From: an uncultured Planococcus sp.
GTDB lineage: Bacteria > Bacillota > Bacilli > Bacillales_A > Planococcaceae
Length of the DNA: 64,000 nt
Reading direction: 5' to 3'
Assembly (NCBI GenBank): GCA_947493585.1
Contig: CANLRI010000001.1
Location: forward strand, 806,001 to 870,000
Below are positions 53,430 to 62,853 of the stretch, piece after piece (the first letter of the stretch is position 1; each line of letters starts with the position of its first letter). The notes beneath the pieces were generated by a model. The model made no database searches. It was given only the letters and a program-made list of their open reading frames with translations, and was not told the origin of the DNA. The position numbers were made by a program, and so were the translations under genes.

Positions 53430-53882
53430 TTATTGTTCATTTTCCAAGTCCTCGATCAATTGCTCCATCTCCGTGATTTCCTTGCGCTGCGCTTCGATGA
53501 TGTCATCTGCCAATTGCCTCACGCGCGGGTCGGAAATGTTCGCGCGTTCACTCGTTAAAATCGCGATCGAGTGGTGAGGAATCATCGCTTTCATCCAGCC
53601 GGTATCTTCAATCAATACTTGGCTGCGCACGAGATACAATGATAAGGCGAAAATCATCGCGCTGCCGGCAAGGATGCCGGCATTCGCTTTTTTGTTCTTA
53701 TACATTGGCCACATGAACAGCAGCATAACGATCGCCATCACCGAGCCCATGATGAGCGCCATATAGAGACGTGTTTCACTGTAGAAAATATGGTCAAGCT
53801 GGAACACGTTCAAATACATCAGCCAATACATAATGAAGGTGGAGGTTCCGATCATGATTCCGAATTTTAAATAATTATTCAT
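53430..53882 (-). CDS. DUF305 family protein
   Basis: A 150-residue protein with three N-terminal membrane segments and a C-terminal DUF305 core (WMKAMIPHHSIAILTSERA, ADDIIEAQRKEITEME). The HH pair and nearby methionines suggest metal binding; DUF305 proteins are frequent in copper-resistance clusters, as here. GAGAGAGAGG precedes the ATG. Follows the YdhK gene by 34 bases. Confidence 0.88.
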   Translation of the reverse strand: MNNYLKFGIMIGTSTFIMYWLMYLNVFQLDHIFYSETRLYMALIMGSVMAIVMLLFMWPMYKNKKANAGILAGSAMIFALSLYLVRSQVLIEDTGWMKAMIPHHSIAILTSERANISDPRVRQLADDIIEAQRKEITEMEQLIEDLENEQ

Positions 53883-53916
53883 CCTCTCTCTCTCCTTTAT
53901 GATTGTTGGTTACGTG

Positions 53917-54537
53917 TTACTCCACAGGCGCTAATTCATCTTCTGTGACCCATTTATGGTTGGTCACTTCTTCTTCAGTATCTGTTGTTGTGAAATCGAT
54001 CATGTAAACAGTCGTCTGTTCGGCAGAATCGATCGTCGCAGTAGCGCCGTCCATGCCTTCCATGTGGTCGGCATCAAGCACGACTTCATCTCCAACTGCA
54101 TAAGGTTCTTCAGGTGCATCTTCCAATTCTTCGTGGATAACCCATTTATGGTCTTCGACAGGATCGCCGCCGCCCTCAGGCGTGTAGCTCACTGCGTAAA
54201 CCGTCGTATCATAGGCTCCGGCGATGGTAGCTTCTGCGCCTTGCATGCCGCTCATATGATCCGTTTCGATAATGGCTTGTCCGCCCACTTCATATGTTGG
54301 ATCTTGTGCTTCCTGTAAATCGTCCGGAACTTCCCCGGAGCTGGAATGATCCATCATATGGCCGTCCTCGCCGTCCATATTCTCATCCATTTGTTCGTTC
54401 ATCTCATCGGAGTTCTCTCCCATGTTCTCATCCATTTGCTCATCCATATCGGAAGGCGACGGATCTGCATTGCACGCACTTAGCGCCAAAGCGGCCACAA
54501 TCGACATCGTGCCCATCATCATCTTATTCTTGATCAT
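53917..54537 (-). CDS. YdhK-type lipoprotein (DUF1541 repeats)
   Basis: A 206-residue lipoprotein: lipobox LSAC (Cys ~22), a Met/Asp/Glu-rich low-complexity linker (DEQMDENMG repeated, HMMDHSSS), then two DUF1541 repeats (YEVGGQAIIETDHMSGMQGAEATI and YAVGDEVVLDADHMEGMDGATATI). Methionine- and histidine-rich segments fit extracellular Cu(I) binding. Divergent from the two-component genes, in a copper island. GAGGGGAAG precedes the ATG. Confidence 0.9.
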   Translation of the reverse strand: MIKNKMMMGTMSIVAALALSACNADPSPSDMDEQMDENMGENSDEMNEQMDENMDGEDGHMMDHSSSGEVPDDLQEAQDPTYEVGGQAIIETDHMSGMQGAEATIAGAYDTTVYAVSYTPEGGGDPVEDHKWVIHEELEDAPEEPYAVGDEVVLDADHMEGMDGATATIDSAEQTTVYMIDFTTTDTEEEVTNHKWVTEDELAPVE

Positions 54538-54623
54538 TTTCTTCCCCTCATTTCTTAGGTGTATGTTTCTTGGCGGTCAAATCAATAGTGAATCACGCCC
54601 TATATGGTTAAGCTACCCCGAAG

Positions 54624-54742
54624 TTCTGCATAAAGTGTGCAGGAAACGTGACAATTTATATTTCTATGAGTTAATTCATTTTTTCTGGAAAAGAAACGAA
54701 TGGTTTTCCCCGGATATGCACAAAAACTCGAAACTTATCCGG
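54624..54742. promoter_or_regulatory. Candidate regulator sites in the divergent copper-island promoter region
   Basis: The 54538-54873 gap contains CTGCA-N7-TGCAG (54626-54642) and CCGGATA-N19-TATCCGG (54710-54742). GCACAAA and CCGGATA elements recur upstream of copB (57420-57435). Assignment to the local response regulator is inferred from recurrence. Confidence 0.35.
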
Positions 54743-54873
54743 TACACTGGATAGTAGAAATTGTTTTGTCATTTGTGTAGGGCAGGACAACGGAAAGTGA
54801 AACTCGAAGTTAAGCACAAGATGAAAGCGTGAGCCTGATGGATTTCTGGCGGACACGCTGAAAGAGGGAGTCT

Positions 54874-56262
54874 ATGTTCAATCGACTGGCATTAAAAATC
54901 GGCCTATTATTTTTCGTCTTCATCGTCAGCATCGAATTGTTCTTGTTTTCGACGCTTTACATCACCTACGTCAATGAACGCGTCGATGAAGTGATGTCGA
55001 ACTTGCTCGCGAGGGGCAATACCCATAGCGACGTGCTTGAAGACAGCTTCAACGAAACGACCTTGTCCCACGTCGCGATGATGGAGTCGTCCTCTGATTT
55101 CATTGTCATCATCACCGATGAAACCGGCAATGAATTGACCCATTCCGACCGGGTCGAACCCGAAATGCTCGACGTGCTCAGCCATACCGACATCGATCAA
55201 GTTCCGGATCAAGGTGAAATCCTTGAAGACAACTGGCAGGACGAGCGCTTTATCGCAACCGACAGCCCGATCACCATCGCTGGCGAGCACCGGGGCCACG
55301 TGTTTATGTTTGCGGAAACGAACCACATCAAGGCGATGGTCGACCGCATGAGAAACCAATTCCTGCTCGGTGGTTTGATCTCGGTGCTGTTGACGGTCAT
55401 CACCATTTTCCTGTTGTCACGCTTTATCACCTTGCCGCTCATTCGCATGAAAGAAGCGACCGAGCAACTGGGCAAAGGGCAAAGTGACGTGGCGCTTCAT
55501 ATCGAACGCAACGACGAACTCGGCGAACTGGCCAATGCCATCAGCCATTTATCCGATGATTTGGACCGGCTCAAGCAAGAACGCAACGATTTTCTCGCGA
55601 GCATTTCCCATGAGCTGCGCACGCCGCTCACTTATATGAAAGGCTATGCCGATATCGCGAGCCGCCCGGGGCTGACAGAACAAGAGCGGGAAGAGTACCT
55701 CGCGATCATCCGAGAGGAAACTGGCCATTTGACGAAACTCATCAAGCAATTATTCGAATTGGCACAACTCGACCATAACCAGTTCTCTATCCAGAAAGAA
55801 CAAGTGCCGATCGATGCGCTATGCCATTCGGTCGCTGCGCTTGTGCGCCCGGCGTTCAATGACAAGAACATCACGATTTCAGTCGAATGCGATCCGGAAA
55901 TCACCGCGTGGATCGACCCGGCGCGTTTCCAGCAAGTCTTGCTAAATATCCTCGACAATGCGCGCAAGCATTCCGAGCCGAACACTACGGTGACCTTGCA
56001 AGGACGCCAAAACGAAGAATCCATCACCATCAGCGTGACCGACGCGGGCGAGGGCATCCCGCAAAAAGACTTGCCCTTTGTCTTCGACCGCCTGTACCGC
56101 GTCGACAAATCCAGGTCCCGTCAGTTTGGCGGCAGCGGGCTTGGGCTCGCGATCGCCAAGGAACTGGTCGAATCGCACGGCGGCCACATCAACATCGAGT
56201 CTGCGCCGAAATCGGGAACGACGGTCACCATTACATTGAAAAGGGGGGACGGGCATGCATAA
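54874..56262 (+). CDS. Sensor histidine kinase (copper island)
   Basis: A 462-residue transmembrane kinase: first membrane segment ~8-30, extracytoplasmic sensor ~31-165, second segment ~168-190, HAMP ~190-243, HisKA H-box SISHELRTPLTYM (His ~246), then N (NILDNARKH), G1 (TDAGEGIP), F (FVFDRLYRVD) and G2 (GGSGLGLAIAKEL) boxes. GAGGGAG precedes the ATG. It overlaps the response-regulator gene by 8 bases; kinase before regulator is the reverse of the usual order. Location suggests sensing of copper or envelope stress. Confidence 0.95.
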   Translation: MFNRLALKIGLLFFVFIVSIELFLFSTLYITYVNERVDEVMSNLLARGNTHSDVLEDSFNETTLSHVAMMESSSDFIVIITDETGNELTHSDRVEPEMLDVLSHTDIDQVPDQGEILEDNWQDERFIATDSPITIAGEHRGHVFMFAETNHIKAMVDRMRNQFLLGGLISVLLTVITIFLLSRFITLPLIRMKEATEQLGKGQSDVALHIERNDELGELANAISHLSDDLDRLKQERNDFLASISHELRTPLTYMKGYADIASRPGLTEQEREEYLAIIREETGHLTKLIKQLFELAQLDHNQFSIQKEQVPIDALCHSVAALVRPAFNDKNITISVECDPEITAWIDPARFQQVLLNILDNARKHSEPNTTVTLQGRQNEESITISVTDAGEGIPQKDLPFVFDRLYRVDKSRSRQFGGSGLGLAIAKELVESHGGHINIESAPKSGTTVTITLKRGDGHA

Positions 56263-56932
56263 AATTTTATTGATCGATGACGAGCAGCGCATGCTCGATC
56301 TATTGTCCTTGTATTTAACGCCCCATCAGTATCAATGCACGAAAGCGCAAGGGCCGCGGGAAGCGTTGCGTTATTTGGAAACGCAGGCGTTCGATATCGT
56401 CTTGCTCGACATCATGATGCCCGAGATGAGCGGTTTTGAGCTATGCGCCAAAATTCGCAGTTTTTCCGATGTGCCGATCATCATGCTGACGGCGCGCGAG
56501 CAGCAAGAAGACATCGTCAAAGGGCTCAAACTTGGCGCGGATGATTATATCACCAAGCCGTTCAACGAAGAAGAATTGCTCGCCCGCATCGAAGCGCTGC
56601 TCAGGCGGCAGGCGCCGAAAAACATCATCGAAGTGGGCGGTTTGAAATGGAACGAAGAACGCTTTGAACTGAGCTATTTAGGCACGCCGATCAAACTGAC
56701 GCCGAAAGAATTCTTCATGGTCGGGCAATTATTGAAACACCCGGGCAAAGTGTTTTCACGCGACCAATTGATTTTGCTCATTTGGGGCTATGACTCGGAA
56801 ACGGAAGGACGCACGATTGATTCGCACGTCCGCAACGTCCGGGAGAAAATCCGCCAATCCGGCTTTCCGGTCGATAAGCATTTCCTGACCGTTTGGGGCG
56901 TCGGCTATAAATGGTTGAACGAAGCCGAATAA
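56255..56932 (+). CDS. OmpR/PhoB-type response regulator (copper island)
   Basis: A 225-residue regulator. The receiver has the acidic pair DDEQ, phospho-acceptor Asp in LLDIMMPEMSG (~51), TAR and DYITKPF. The winged-helix DNA-binding domain has LTPKEFFMVGQLLKHPGKVFSR and TIDSHVRNVREKIR. GGGGGAC precedes the ATG inside the kinase gene. Expected targets are the divergent YdhK-DUF305 operon and copB; the latter has tandem 11-bp repeats at its promoter. Confidence 0.95.
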   Translation: MHKILLIDDEQRMLDLLSLYLTPHQYQCTKAQGPREALRYLETQAFDIVLLDIMMPEMSGFELCAKIRSFSDVPIIMLTAREQQEDIVKGLKLGADDYITKPFNEEELLARIEALLRRQAPKNIIEVGGLKWNEERFELSYLGTPIKLTPKEFFMVGQLLKHPGKVFSRDQLILLIWGYDSETEGRTIDSHVRNVREKIRQSGFPVDKHFLTVWGVGYKWLNEAE

Positions 56933-56943
56933 ACGCGCACAAA

Positions 56944-56975
56944 AGAGCCAGCGGGAAATGTTCCAGCTGGCTCTC
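56944..56975. terminator. Bidirectional terminator
   Basis: AGAGCCAGC (56944-56952) pairs with GCTGGCTCT (56966-56974), between convergent genes. Confidence 0.85.
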
Positions 56976-56981
56976 TCTGTC

Positions 56982-57314
56982 TTATGCGATTGAACGGCAA
57001 GCTTCTGCGCATTTATGGCAAGCTTCTGCACAGCGTTTGCAATGGTCGTGCATATCGGCGTGTTTCTGGCATTCGTCGCCGCAAGACTGACAGATTTCTG
57101 CACATATTTTAGCCAATTGGGAAACGAACGGCGAATTGCGGGTAATCGCTTGTTCCAAATACGCGCACATATCAGCGCATTCCCGGTCCAGACGGATGCA
57201 TCCCGCCATCATCTTGATATCGTCTTCCTGTAGGCAAGCATCGAAGCAGTGGTTGCACGCCGCCATGCAATCGTGCAGCGTTTCTAGCAATTGCTGGTGT
57301 TGTTCGTGAGCCAT
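56982..57314 (-). CDS. Four-helix-bundle copper-storage-type protein (Cys-rich)
   Basis: A 110-residue protein with about 14 cysteines in CxxxC and CxxxCxxC spacing (CMAACNHCFDAC, CAEICQSCGDEC, CKRCAEACHKCAEAC), no signal peptide. This is the pattern of cytosolic Csp proteins that fill a four-helix bundle with Cu(I). The ATG at 57314 follows GAGGAGG; the longer frame lacks support. It lies between the two-component genes and copB, divergent from copB. Confidence 0.92.
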   Translation of the reverse strand: MAHEQHQQLLETLHDCMAACNHCFDACLQEDDIKMMAGCIRLDRECADMCAYLEQAITRNSPFVSQLAKICAEICQSCGDECQKHADMHDHCKRCAEACHKCAEACRSIA

Positions 57315-57450
57315 TCCAAAAACCTCCTCATTAAGATTTAACTTGTCAGTAAAAAAATTTCCCGCTTGAACTGGAAGTAAACGGAATGTGCCGAACTCCA
57401 CGGAAATTCCATAAAAACTGCACAAATTCCGGATAGGGAATGCTTGGGAA

Positions 57451-57485
57451 TTCTCGATAATTTCTCGATAATTGGCGCCTATAAT
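57451..57485 (+). promoter_or_regulatory. copB promoter with tandem 11-bp repeats
   Basis: TTCTCGATAAT occurs twice in tandem (57451-57461 and 57462-57472), followed 8 bases later by TATAAT (57480-57485). The repeats cover the -35 region; OmpR-family regulators bind direct repeats of this period. Confidence 0.55.
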
Positions 57486-57527
57486 ATAGGAAAGAGAACC
57501 GAAAAACGATCCGAGAGGTGAAAGCTA

Positions 57528-59645
57528 ATGGCAAAACATGACGAAACGAAACAGCATGAAGACGATCATTCACCAGGTACAGGAAATCATGGCATGCATG
57601 AAGACGATTCGACCGTGCAAGAAGAGCATGTGCACACAGAACACGAGCATAAAGAGCATGCCCCGGAAGATCACGGAGGCGGACACGGCCATCACGGGCA
57701 TGGAGGACATGAAGACATGGTGGAGGATTTCAAGAAACGCTTTTTCATCTCGCTGATCCTGACCCTTCCGATCCTCGCGATTTCGCCGATGATCCAGCAT
57801 TTCATGGGCGTCGATTGGCGCTTTGACAACGATATGTATGTGTTGTTCGCCTTGTCGACAATCGTCTTTTTCTATGGCGGCTGGCCGTTTCTCGTAGGCG
57901 GCATCGCTGAACTGAAAGACAAAGCGCCAGGCATGATGACCTTGATTGCGCTCGCGATCACCATCGCCTACAGCTATAGCACCGTCGTCGTGTTCGGCTG
58001 GGACGGCAATCAACTGTACTGGGAGCTCGCGACATTGGTCGTCATCATGCTGCTTGGGCATTGGATTGAAATGCGCTCCATCATGGGGGCGTCGAACGCG
58101 CTCGAACAACTCGTTAAATTGATGCCGAATGAAGCGCATCGCTTGGATGACGATAAACAAGTTGAAGATGTGCCCTTGTCTGAAATCCGCAACAAGGATT
58201 GGGTATTGGTCAAGCCGGGCGAGAAGATTCCGGTTGATGGTGTCATCGTCGAAGGCCATTCCGCTGTCGATGAATCAATGCTGACGGGTGAATCGATCCC
58301 AATTGAAAAAGAAGACGGCGATGCGGTCATCGGCGGCTCGGTCAATAAAGAGGGCTCTCTCGTCGTGGAAGTCGAGAAGACCGGGGAAGATTCGTATTTG
58401 TCCCAAGTCATCACGATGGTCAAGGAAGCCCAGGAATCAAAATCCAGGACGCAGGATTTAACAAACCGTGCCGCGAAATGGCTGTTCTACTTGGCGCTCG
58501 TCGCCGGATTCGCCACGCTGTTCGCTTGGCTCGCACTCGGCTACTCATTTGATGTCGCCATTGAACGTATGGTGACGGTCATGGTCATCACCTGCCCGCA
58601 CGCACTTGGACTTGCAGCGCCGCTCGTCGTTGCGGTCTCGACATCGATTTCAGCGAAGCAAGGCTTATTGATCCGCAACCGTGCCGATTTCGAGGGCGCA
58701 CGCAATTTGAACGCCGTCGTCTTCGATAAAACAGGAACCCTGACTAAGGGTGAGTTTGGGGTCACCGACATCATCGCGAGTGACAGTTACAGCGAAGAAC
58801 AAGTGTTGCAGCTCGCCGCAGCGATCGAGCAGAACTCGGAACACCCGATTGCAACGGGGATCGTCCAATCGGCAAAAGACCGGAACTTGACGATCGGCAA
58901 AGTCACCGATTTCGAATCAATCACGGGTAAAGGCATACAAGGCCAAGTGGACGGCATGAAAATCAACGCCGTCAGCCCTGGTTACATCAAAGGCGAAAAC
59001 TTGTCTTATGATGAACACGTCTTTAACACATTGTCGGAAGAAGGGAAAACAGTTGTTTTCGTTCTGGCGGATGACAAGCTCGCCGGCATGATCGCGCTTG
59101 CCGACATGGTGCGCGACACGGCGAAACAAGCGGTCGCGGCCTTGAAGGAAAAAGGCATCCATTCGATCATGCTGACGGGCGATAACCAAAAAGTCGCCAA
59201 CTGGGTCGCCGCACAGCTCGGCATCGAGGAAGTATACGCCGAAGTGCTGCCGGATGACAAAGCGAACCAAATTAAGAAAATCAAAGATAAAGGCTGGCGC
59301 GTCGCCATGACCGGAGACGGCGTAAACGATGCCCCGGCACTCGCGACTGCCGATCTCGGCATCGCAATCGGCGCAGGGACGGATGTCGCGATGGAAACGG
59401 CAGACGTCGTGCTCGTCAAAAGCAACCCGAACGATGTCGTCGCGCTCATCGATCTGTCGAAAAAGACCTACCGCAAAATGGTCCAGAACCTATGGTGGGC
59501 GACCGGCTATAATATTTTCGCCATCCCGCTCGCTGCCGGCGTCCTGGCGCCGTGGGGCATCATCGTCAGTCCCGCAGTCGGCGCCGTGTTCATGAGCTTG
59601 AGTACGGTCATCGTCGCGATCAATGCGAAATTACTGAAGGCTTAA
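57528..59645 (+). CDS. copB: Copper-translocating P1B-type ATPase (CopB type)
   Basis: A 705-residue P-type ATPase. A His/Met/Asp/Glu-rich N-terminus (~1-62) replaces the usual CxxC metal domains. Core motifs: TGES (~254), membrane metal site CPH (~355), DKTGT (Asp ~400), and GDGVNDAP (~596). The CPH motif and His-rich tail indicate the P1B-3/CopB group, which exports Cu(I) or Cu(II) in an ATP-dependent way. GAGAGGTG precedes the ATG. Main effector of the copper island. Confidence 0.95.
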   Translation: MAKHDETKQHEDDHSPGTGNHGMHEDDSTVQEEHVHTEHEHKEHAPEDHGGGHGHHGHGGHEDMVEDFKKRFFISLILTLPILAISPMIQHFMGVDWRFDNDMYVLFALSTIVFFYGGWPFLVGGIAELKDKAPGMMTLIALAITIAYSYSTVVVFGWDGNQLYWELATLVVIMLLGHWIEMRSIMGASNALEQLVKLMPNEAHRLDDDKQVEDVPLSEIRNKDWVLVKPGEKIPVDGVIVEGHSAVDESMLTGESIPIEKEDGDAVIGGSVNKEGSLVVEVEKTGEDSYLSQVITMVKEAQESKSRTQDLTNRAAKWLFYLALVAGFATLFAWLALGYSFDVAIERMVTVMVITCPHALGLAAPLVVAVSTSISAKQGLLIRNRADFEGARNLNAVVFDKTGTLTKGEFGVTDIIASDSYSEEQVLQLAAAIEQNSEHPIATGIVQSAKDRNLTIGKVTDFESITGKGIQGQVDGMKINAVSPGYIKGENLSYDEHVFNTLSEEGKTVVFVLADDKLAGMIALADMVRDTAKQAVAALKEKGIHSIMLTGDNQKVANWVAAQLGIEEVYAEVLPDDKANQIKKIKDKGWRVAMTGDGVNDAPALATADLGIAIGAGTDVAMETADVVLVKSNPNDVVALIDLSKKTYRKMVQNLWWATGYNIFAIPLAAGVLAPWGIIVSPAVGAVFMSLSTVIVAINAKLLKA

Positions 59646-59661
59646 AATGATTAGCCACACA

Positions 59662-59702
59662 AAACAGAGCGTCCATTCAATATGAGTGGACGCTCTGTTT
59701 CT
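59662..59702 (+). terminator. Terminator of copB
   Basis: AAACAGAGCGTCCA (59662-59675) pairs with TGGACGCTCTGTTT (59687-59700). Confidence 0.9.
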
Positions 59703-59804
59703 GTTGATCTGTAATAGGGATAGGAAATGCGCGAAGAAAAATATATAGTAAAGCTAATAAGACCTGGCCGATTGCCAAAGTCGAAACGAACGGAGAGAGA
59801 TGGA

Positions 59805-60635
59805 ATGGAACTCAAAAAACTAGCGGTACAAGCTGCTGAACAGTATGCGCATATCCCTAATGTAGAAGCGGTCATGCTGGCGGGATCGGTGTCACGGAAT
59901 TGGCAGGACGAATTCTCGGATATTGAATTGCTCATCTTTTGGAAGCAAGCGCCATCCGACGAAGAACGTAAACAAATCATCCATCAACTGGACGGCAAAC
60001 TATTGGATTTTCATTCATATGAAGAGGAAGAGTGGGCTGAAACCTACACAGTAGACGGTGTGAAATTCGAAATCAGCAGTTTTCTCACCGAAACGATTCG
60101 GCAAACCATCCATCATGTAACCCGGAAACTCGAAGTCAACCCAGACATGCAGTGCATTGCCGCAGCAGTACAACACGGCATGCCGCTCTATGGGGAAGCG
60201 GCGATCGAGCAGTTGAAAAAACAAGTCGAGCATTACCCGCTTGAATTGCAGGAAAAAGTGGTTAACCATTTTAGCGACTTCGGGAGCCGGTGGAACAACC
60301 GGGAAGCGCTTGTTCACCGGAAAGATTGGCTCATGTTCTATAAAGTGGTCGTCTCCGTCCAAACGAATATTATGGGTTTGCTGTTCGGTTTGAATCGCCA
60401 ATTCATTTCCCATCCCGCATTCAAGTGGCAGCGCAATTCACTTGCGTTAATGGAAATCAAACCGGACAATTGCGTCGCCCGTTTGGAGTCTGTGTTTTTT
60501 CAAGAGCCGTCTGACGCCATCAAAGAACTGGAAACGCTCATTGAAGAAATCTTCGGGCTGATCCATCACGAACTCCCGCATGTCGATCTTTCTGAAGCTG
60601 CCCGCAAAGCTGCGTTTGTCAGGCCAAAGACTTGA
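59805..60635 (+). CDS. Nucleotidyltransferase-domain protein
   Basis: A 276-residue protein with a pol-beta-type fold at the N-terminus: MLAGSVSRNWQDEFSDIELLIF (~24-45) keeps GS and two of the catalytic acidic residues (D..D/E), as in minimal or aminoglycoside-type nucleotidyltransferases. The C-terminal helical half (~130-276) resembles DUF4037-like extensions. Substrate unknown. ATG 59805 follows GGAGAGAGATGG; an upstream frame to 59727 is unsupported. The stop overlaps the next minus-strand gene by 17 bases, tail to tail. Confidence 0.78.
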   Translation: MELKKLAVQAAEQYAHIPNVEAVMLAGSVSRNWQDEFSDIELLIFWKQAPSDEERKQIIHQLDGKLLDFHSYEEEEWAETYTVDGVKFEISSFLTETIRQTIHHVTRKLEVNPDMQCIAAAVQHGMPLYGEAAIEQLKKQVEHYPLELQEKVVNHFSDFGSRWNNREALVHRKDWLMFYKVVVSVQTNIMGLLFGLNRQFISHPAFKWQRNSLALMEIKPDNCVARLESVFFQEPSDAIKELETLIEEIFGLIHHELPHVDLSEAARKAAFVRPKT

Positions 60636-61155
60636 GCGAACGCGTCGTCTCCCTTTTTCGCAAAAGCTCATCGAACAGGAAAAAGAAGACGGCCACGAAT
60701 AACGCGAAATACATGAGCTGCCCAAGAAACAAATAGGAAAATAAAGCGAATCCAAGATGGATGAGGAACGCAAGTGGAAAGCGATAGCGCTTTACATCGG
60801 AAGTTGCGAAATCGGAAATCAAGGAAGTTGGTACACCGTAAACGATGGATCCAAACAGGAAAATCAAGAATAAGGCAGCAAAGAAATATAAATCTGCAAA
60901 ATCCACGCCGCTGTAGTCATTGATCGAGCCTAAATCCATAAGCAACAGAAAGGCAATCGGACAAAGTGAAGCGTAGAACGCTGCTGTGACTTTTCGGAAT
61001 ACCGTGCTCTTTGTAGATAGGAATTTGTTGATCGTTAGAAAGAAAATCAAAATAATCACGCTGAAGGTGATTTTTATTCCGATCCCCCATGAACTAGCCC
61101 ATATGATAAACGCCACTATGGCAAAGACCGGTATGTATAAGAGATATTTGTACAT
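60619..61155 (-). CDS. Polytopic membrane protein of unknown function
   Basis: A 178-residue protein with five hydrophobic segments and a basic C-terminus (RKRETTRSLKSLA). CAGGGGAATCCAC precedes the ATG at 61155; the longer frame is not supported. Convergent with, and overlapping by 17 bases, the nucleotidyltransferase gene. Family not recognised. Confidence 0.68.
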   Translation of the reverse strand: MYKYLLYIPVFAIVAFIIWASSWGIGIKITFSVIILIFFLTINKFLSTKSTVFRKVTAAFYASLCPIAFLLLMDLGSINDYSGVDFADLYFFAALFLIFLFGSIVYGVPTSLISDFATSDVKRYRFPLAFLIHLGFALFSYLFLGQLMYFALFVAVFFFLFDELLRKRETTRSLKSLA

Positions 61156-61250
61156 GTGGATTCCCCTGTAATCATTGTAACAAGCCGGAGTCCTTGGCAC
61201 TATGAAAAATTAGACTGCAATGAGACATGGGATAATTAGCTTTTAATTAT

Positions 61251-61286
61251 AAAAAGGGACAAAGCCGAAGCTTTGTCCCTTTTTTG
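61251..61286. terminator. Terminator hairpin
   Basis: AAAAAGGGACAAAGC-CGAA-GCTTTGTCCCTTTTT is a perfect stem with A and T tracts. It lies downstream of the small lipoprotein gene (minus) and could act in both directions. Confidence 0.92.
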
Positions 61287-61325
61287 CGTTGGATGGCACA
61301 GCTCAAAATCTTGTGCCATCCAGTC

Positions 61326-61445
61326 TTAAACACTAGCCGCAATCACTGGTTCTCCAGCTTCATATTGAGGCTTTTTGTCCTGTTCGCCGCATCCTGCAAG
61401 CAATAACGCACCGGCCAGAATCAGCACAAACAAGTGGCGCTTCAT
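61326..61445 (-). CDS. Very small lipoprotein
   Basis: A 39-residue product: MKRHLFVLILAGALLLAGCGEQDKK, in which LLAGC is a lipobox with Cys ~19, followed by a short charged tail. GAGGAGGGG lies 6 bases before the ATG. Too short for standard gene finders. The mature lipopeptide would be ~21 residues. Function unknown. Confidence 0.68.
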   Translation of the reverse strand: MKRHLFVLILAGALLLAGCGEQDKKPQYEAGEPVIAASV

Positions 61446-61699
61446 CGGAACCCCTCCTCAAATTTTATGTAACGAGCGGGGAGGAGGGTGAATCGAATTA
61501 CATGACTGCTTGACTGGCGTTAGGCATGGATGTTCTCATATATGGTTGATTCTATTATACCACTTGCACGAACGAAAACCTGCCACTTTGTACTGAATAA
61601 TCTGTTAAAGTACGTTACACTAGAAATAACCATATTTTCAATATTATCTAATTTCACAAGATTAGTAATATAGCGGATGTACAGACAGGGGGCGATAAA

Positions 61700-62410
61700 A
61701 TGATTTTACACAGCGAAAGTTTCGGCAAAGGAGAGCCGATTGTGTTCCTCCATAGCGGGCTGCAGACCGCGCTCACCGATTTCGACTACCAGCGCAATTA
61801 TTTCAAGGAGCAGTACAAAGTCATTGTGCCGGACCTTCGCGGGCATGGAAACTCTATCAGCGATGACTTGAGTAATTTCTTTGAAGACAATGCCAATGAT
61901 CTGGTAGAGACATTGGAGCACTTAGGGATTGACGAGGTCCATATTGTCGGCGCATCGCTTGGGGCATTAGTGGGGCTATTATTCGCGAAGCGCTACCCTG
62001 CCAAAGTGAAAAGCTTGACGATTTCTGGCGTCACACCGGAAAAGCCAGACAATTGGATGGAATTGCATGAGCAAGAATGCCGCAATCAACAGCAACTGCT
62101 TCAATACGAGGAAGCCACCGCTTATTTCGATCAACTGCACAAAGGCAATTGGCGGCAATTCTTTGAAATGGCGAAGCACGATGACTGGTACCCTTTCGAA
62201 GAAACGAAAGATCTGTCGGACATTGATTCGCCGATCCTCTACATCGCAGGCGAAGGAAACCCGAACGAAACGAAAGGCGTCCTTTATTATCCTGCTAAGC
62301 ATGACCATGTCCATGTGTCGGTTATTCCGTTCGCGTCTCACTTGGTCCATGCCGAACAAGCGGAATTGCATGCGAAAACATTCGAACTGTTCCTAAGCCA
62401 CGTCGACTAA
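61700..62410 (+). CDS. Alpha/beta-fold hydrolase
   Basis: A 236-residue hydrolase with the oxyanion HSGLQT, nucleophile elbow VGASLGAL (Ser ~88), DLRGHGNS and C-terminal His in ASHLVHAEQ. It resembles the broad abhydrolase_1 family (esterases, haloperoxidases, lactonases). AGGGGGCG precedes the ATG. The 61446-61699 gap before it is AT-rich with no other feature. Substrate unknown. Confidence 0.88.
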   Translation: MILHSESFGKGEPIVFLHSGLQTALTDFDYQRNYFKEQYKVIVPDLRGHGNSISDDLSNFFEDNANDLVETLEHLGIDEVHIVGASLGALVGLLFAKRYPAKVKSLTISGVTPEKPDNWMELHEQECRNQQQLLQYEEATAYFDQLHKGNWRQFFEMAKHDDWYPFEETKDLSDIDSPILYIAGEGNPNETKGVLYYPAKHDHVHVSVIPFASHLVHAEQAELHAKTFELFLSHVD

Positions 62411-62432
62411 TCACGAGAGGGGTTTGCATCTC

Positions 62433-62804
62433 ATGAAAAAACTTGTTTCACTTTTGGCTGTACTGCTCATCCTTAGCGGCTGTTCGGAAGGCGACCGCTA
62501 CAACTTCAAAGGAAGCGGCGACAATTGGGATGTCTTCTACACCGTTGACGCAACTTCGCAAGACAGCAAGGAAGCGACCGGAAAAATCGTCTATACCGGC
62601 GAAGAGCCGCCTCCTGAAACCATCATCTATTCCATTGAGTCGACTGCCGGCGCATCGAGCGGAAATGTCTCGGTTGATGAAGGCGAAGTGCTGGTCGGCA
62701 AGAGCGCCTGCGAAGGTTGCGCAGTCATTCAACAAGATGAAGAGTTGGATGTGGAGATTAAATGGGACGGGCAAGTCGAGGAATTCGCATTGACCACGGA
62801 ATAA
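62433..62804 (+). CDS. Lipoprotein of unknown function
   Basis: A 123-residue lipoprotein with lipobox LSGC (Cys ~17) and an acidic beta-rich domain containing a CEGC pair near residue 93. GAGAGGGG precedes the ATG at 62433; an in-frame TTG three codons earlier is less likely. It lies 22 bases after the hydrolase gene. Family not recognised. Confidence 0.72.
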   Translation: MKKLVSLLAVLLILSGCSEGDRYNFKGSGDNWDVFYTVDATSQDSKEATGKIVYTGEEPPPETIIYSIESTAGASSGNVSVDEGEVLVGKSACEGCAVIQQDEELDVEIKWDGQVEEFALTTE

Positions 62805-62853
62805 TAAAGTTATATGGCTTATAAGCATAGAGCATGACGGAGGAGAGTAACCG

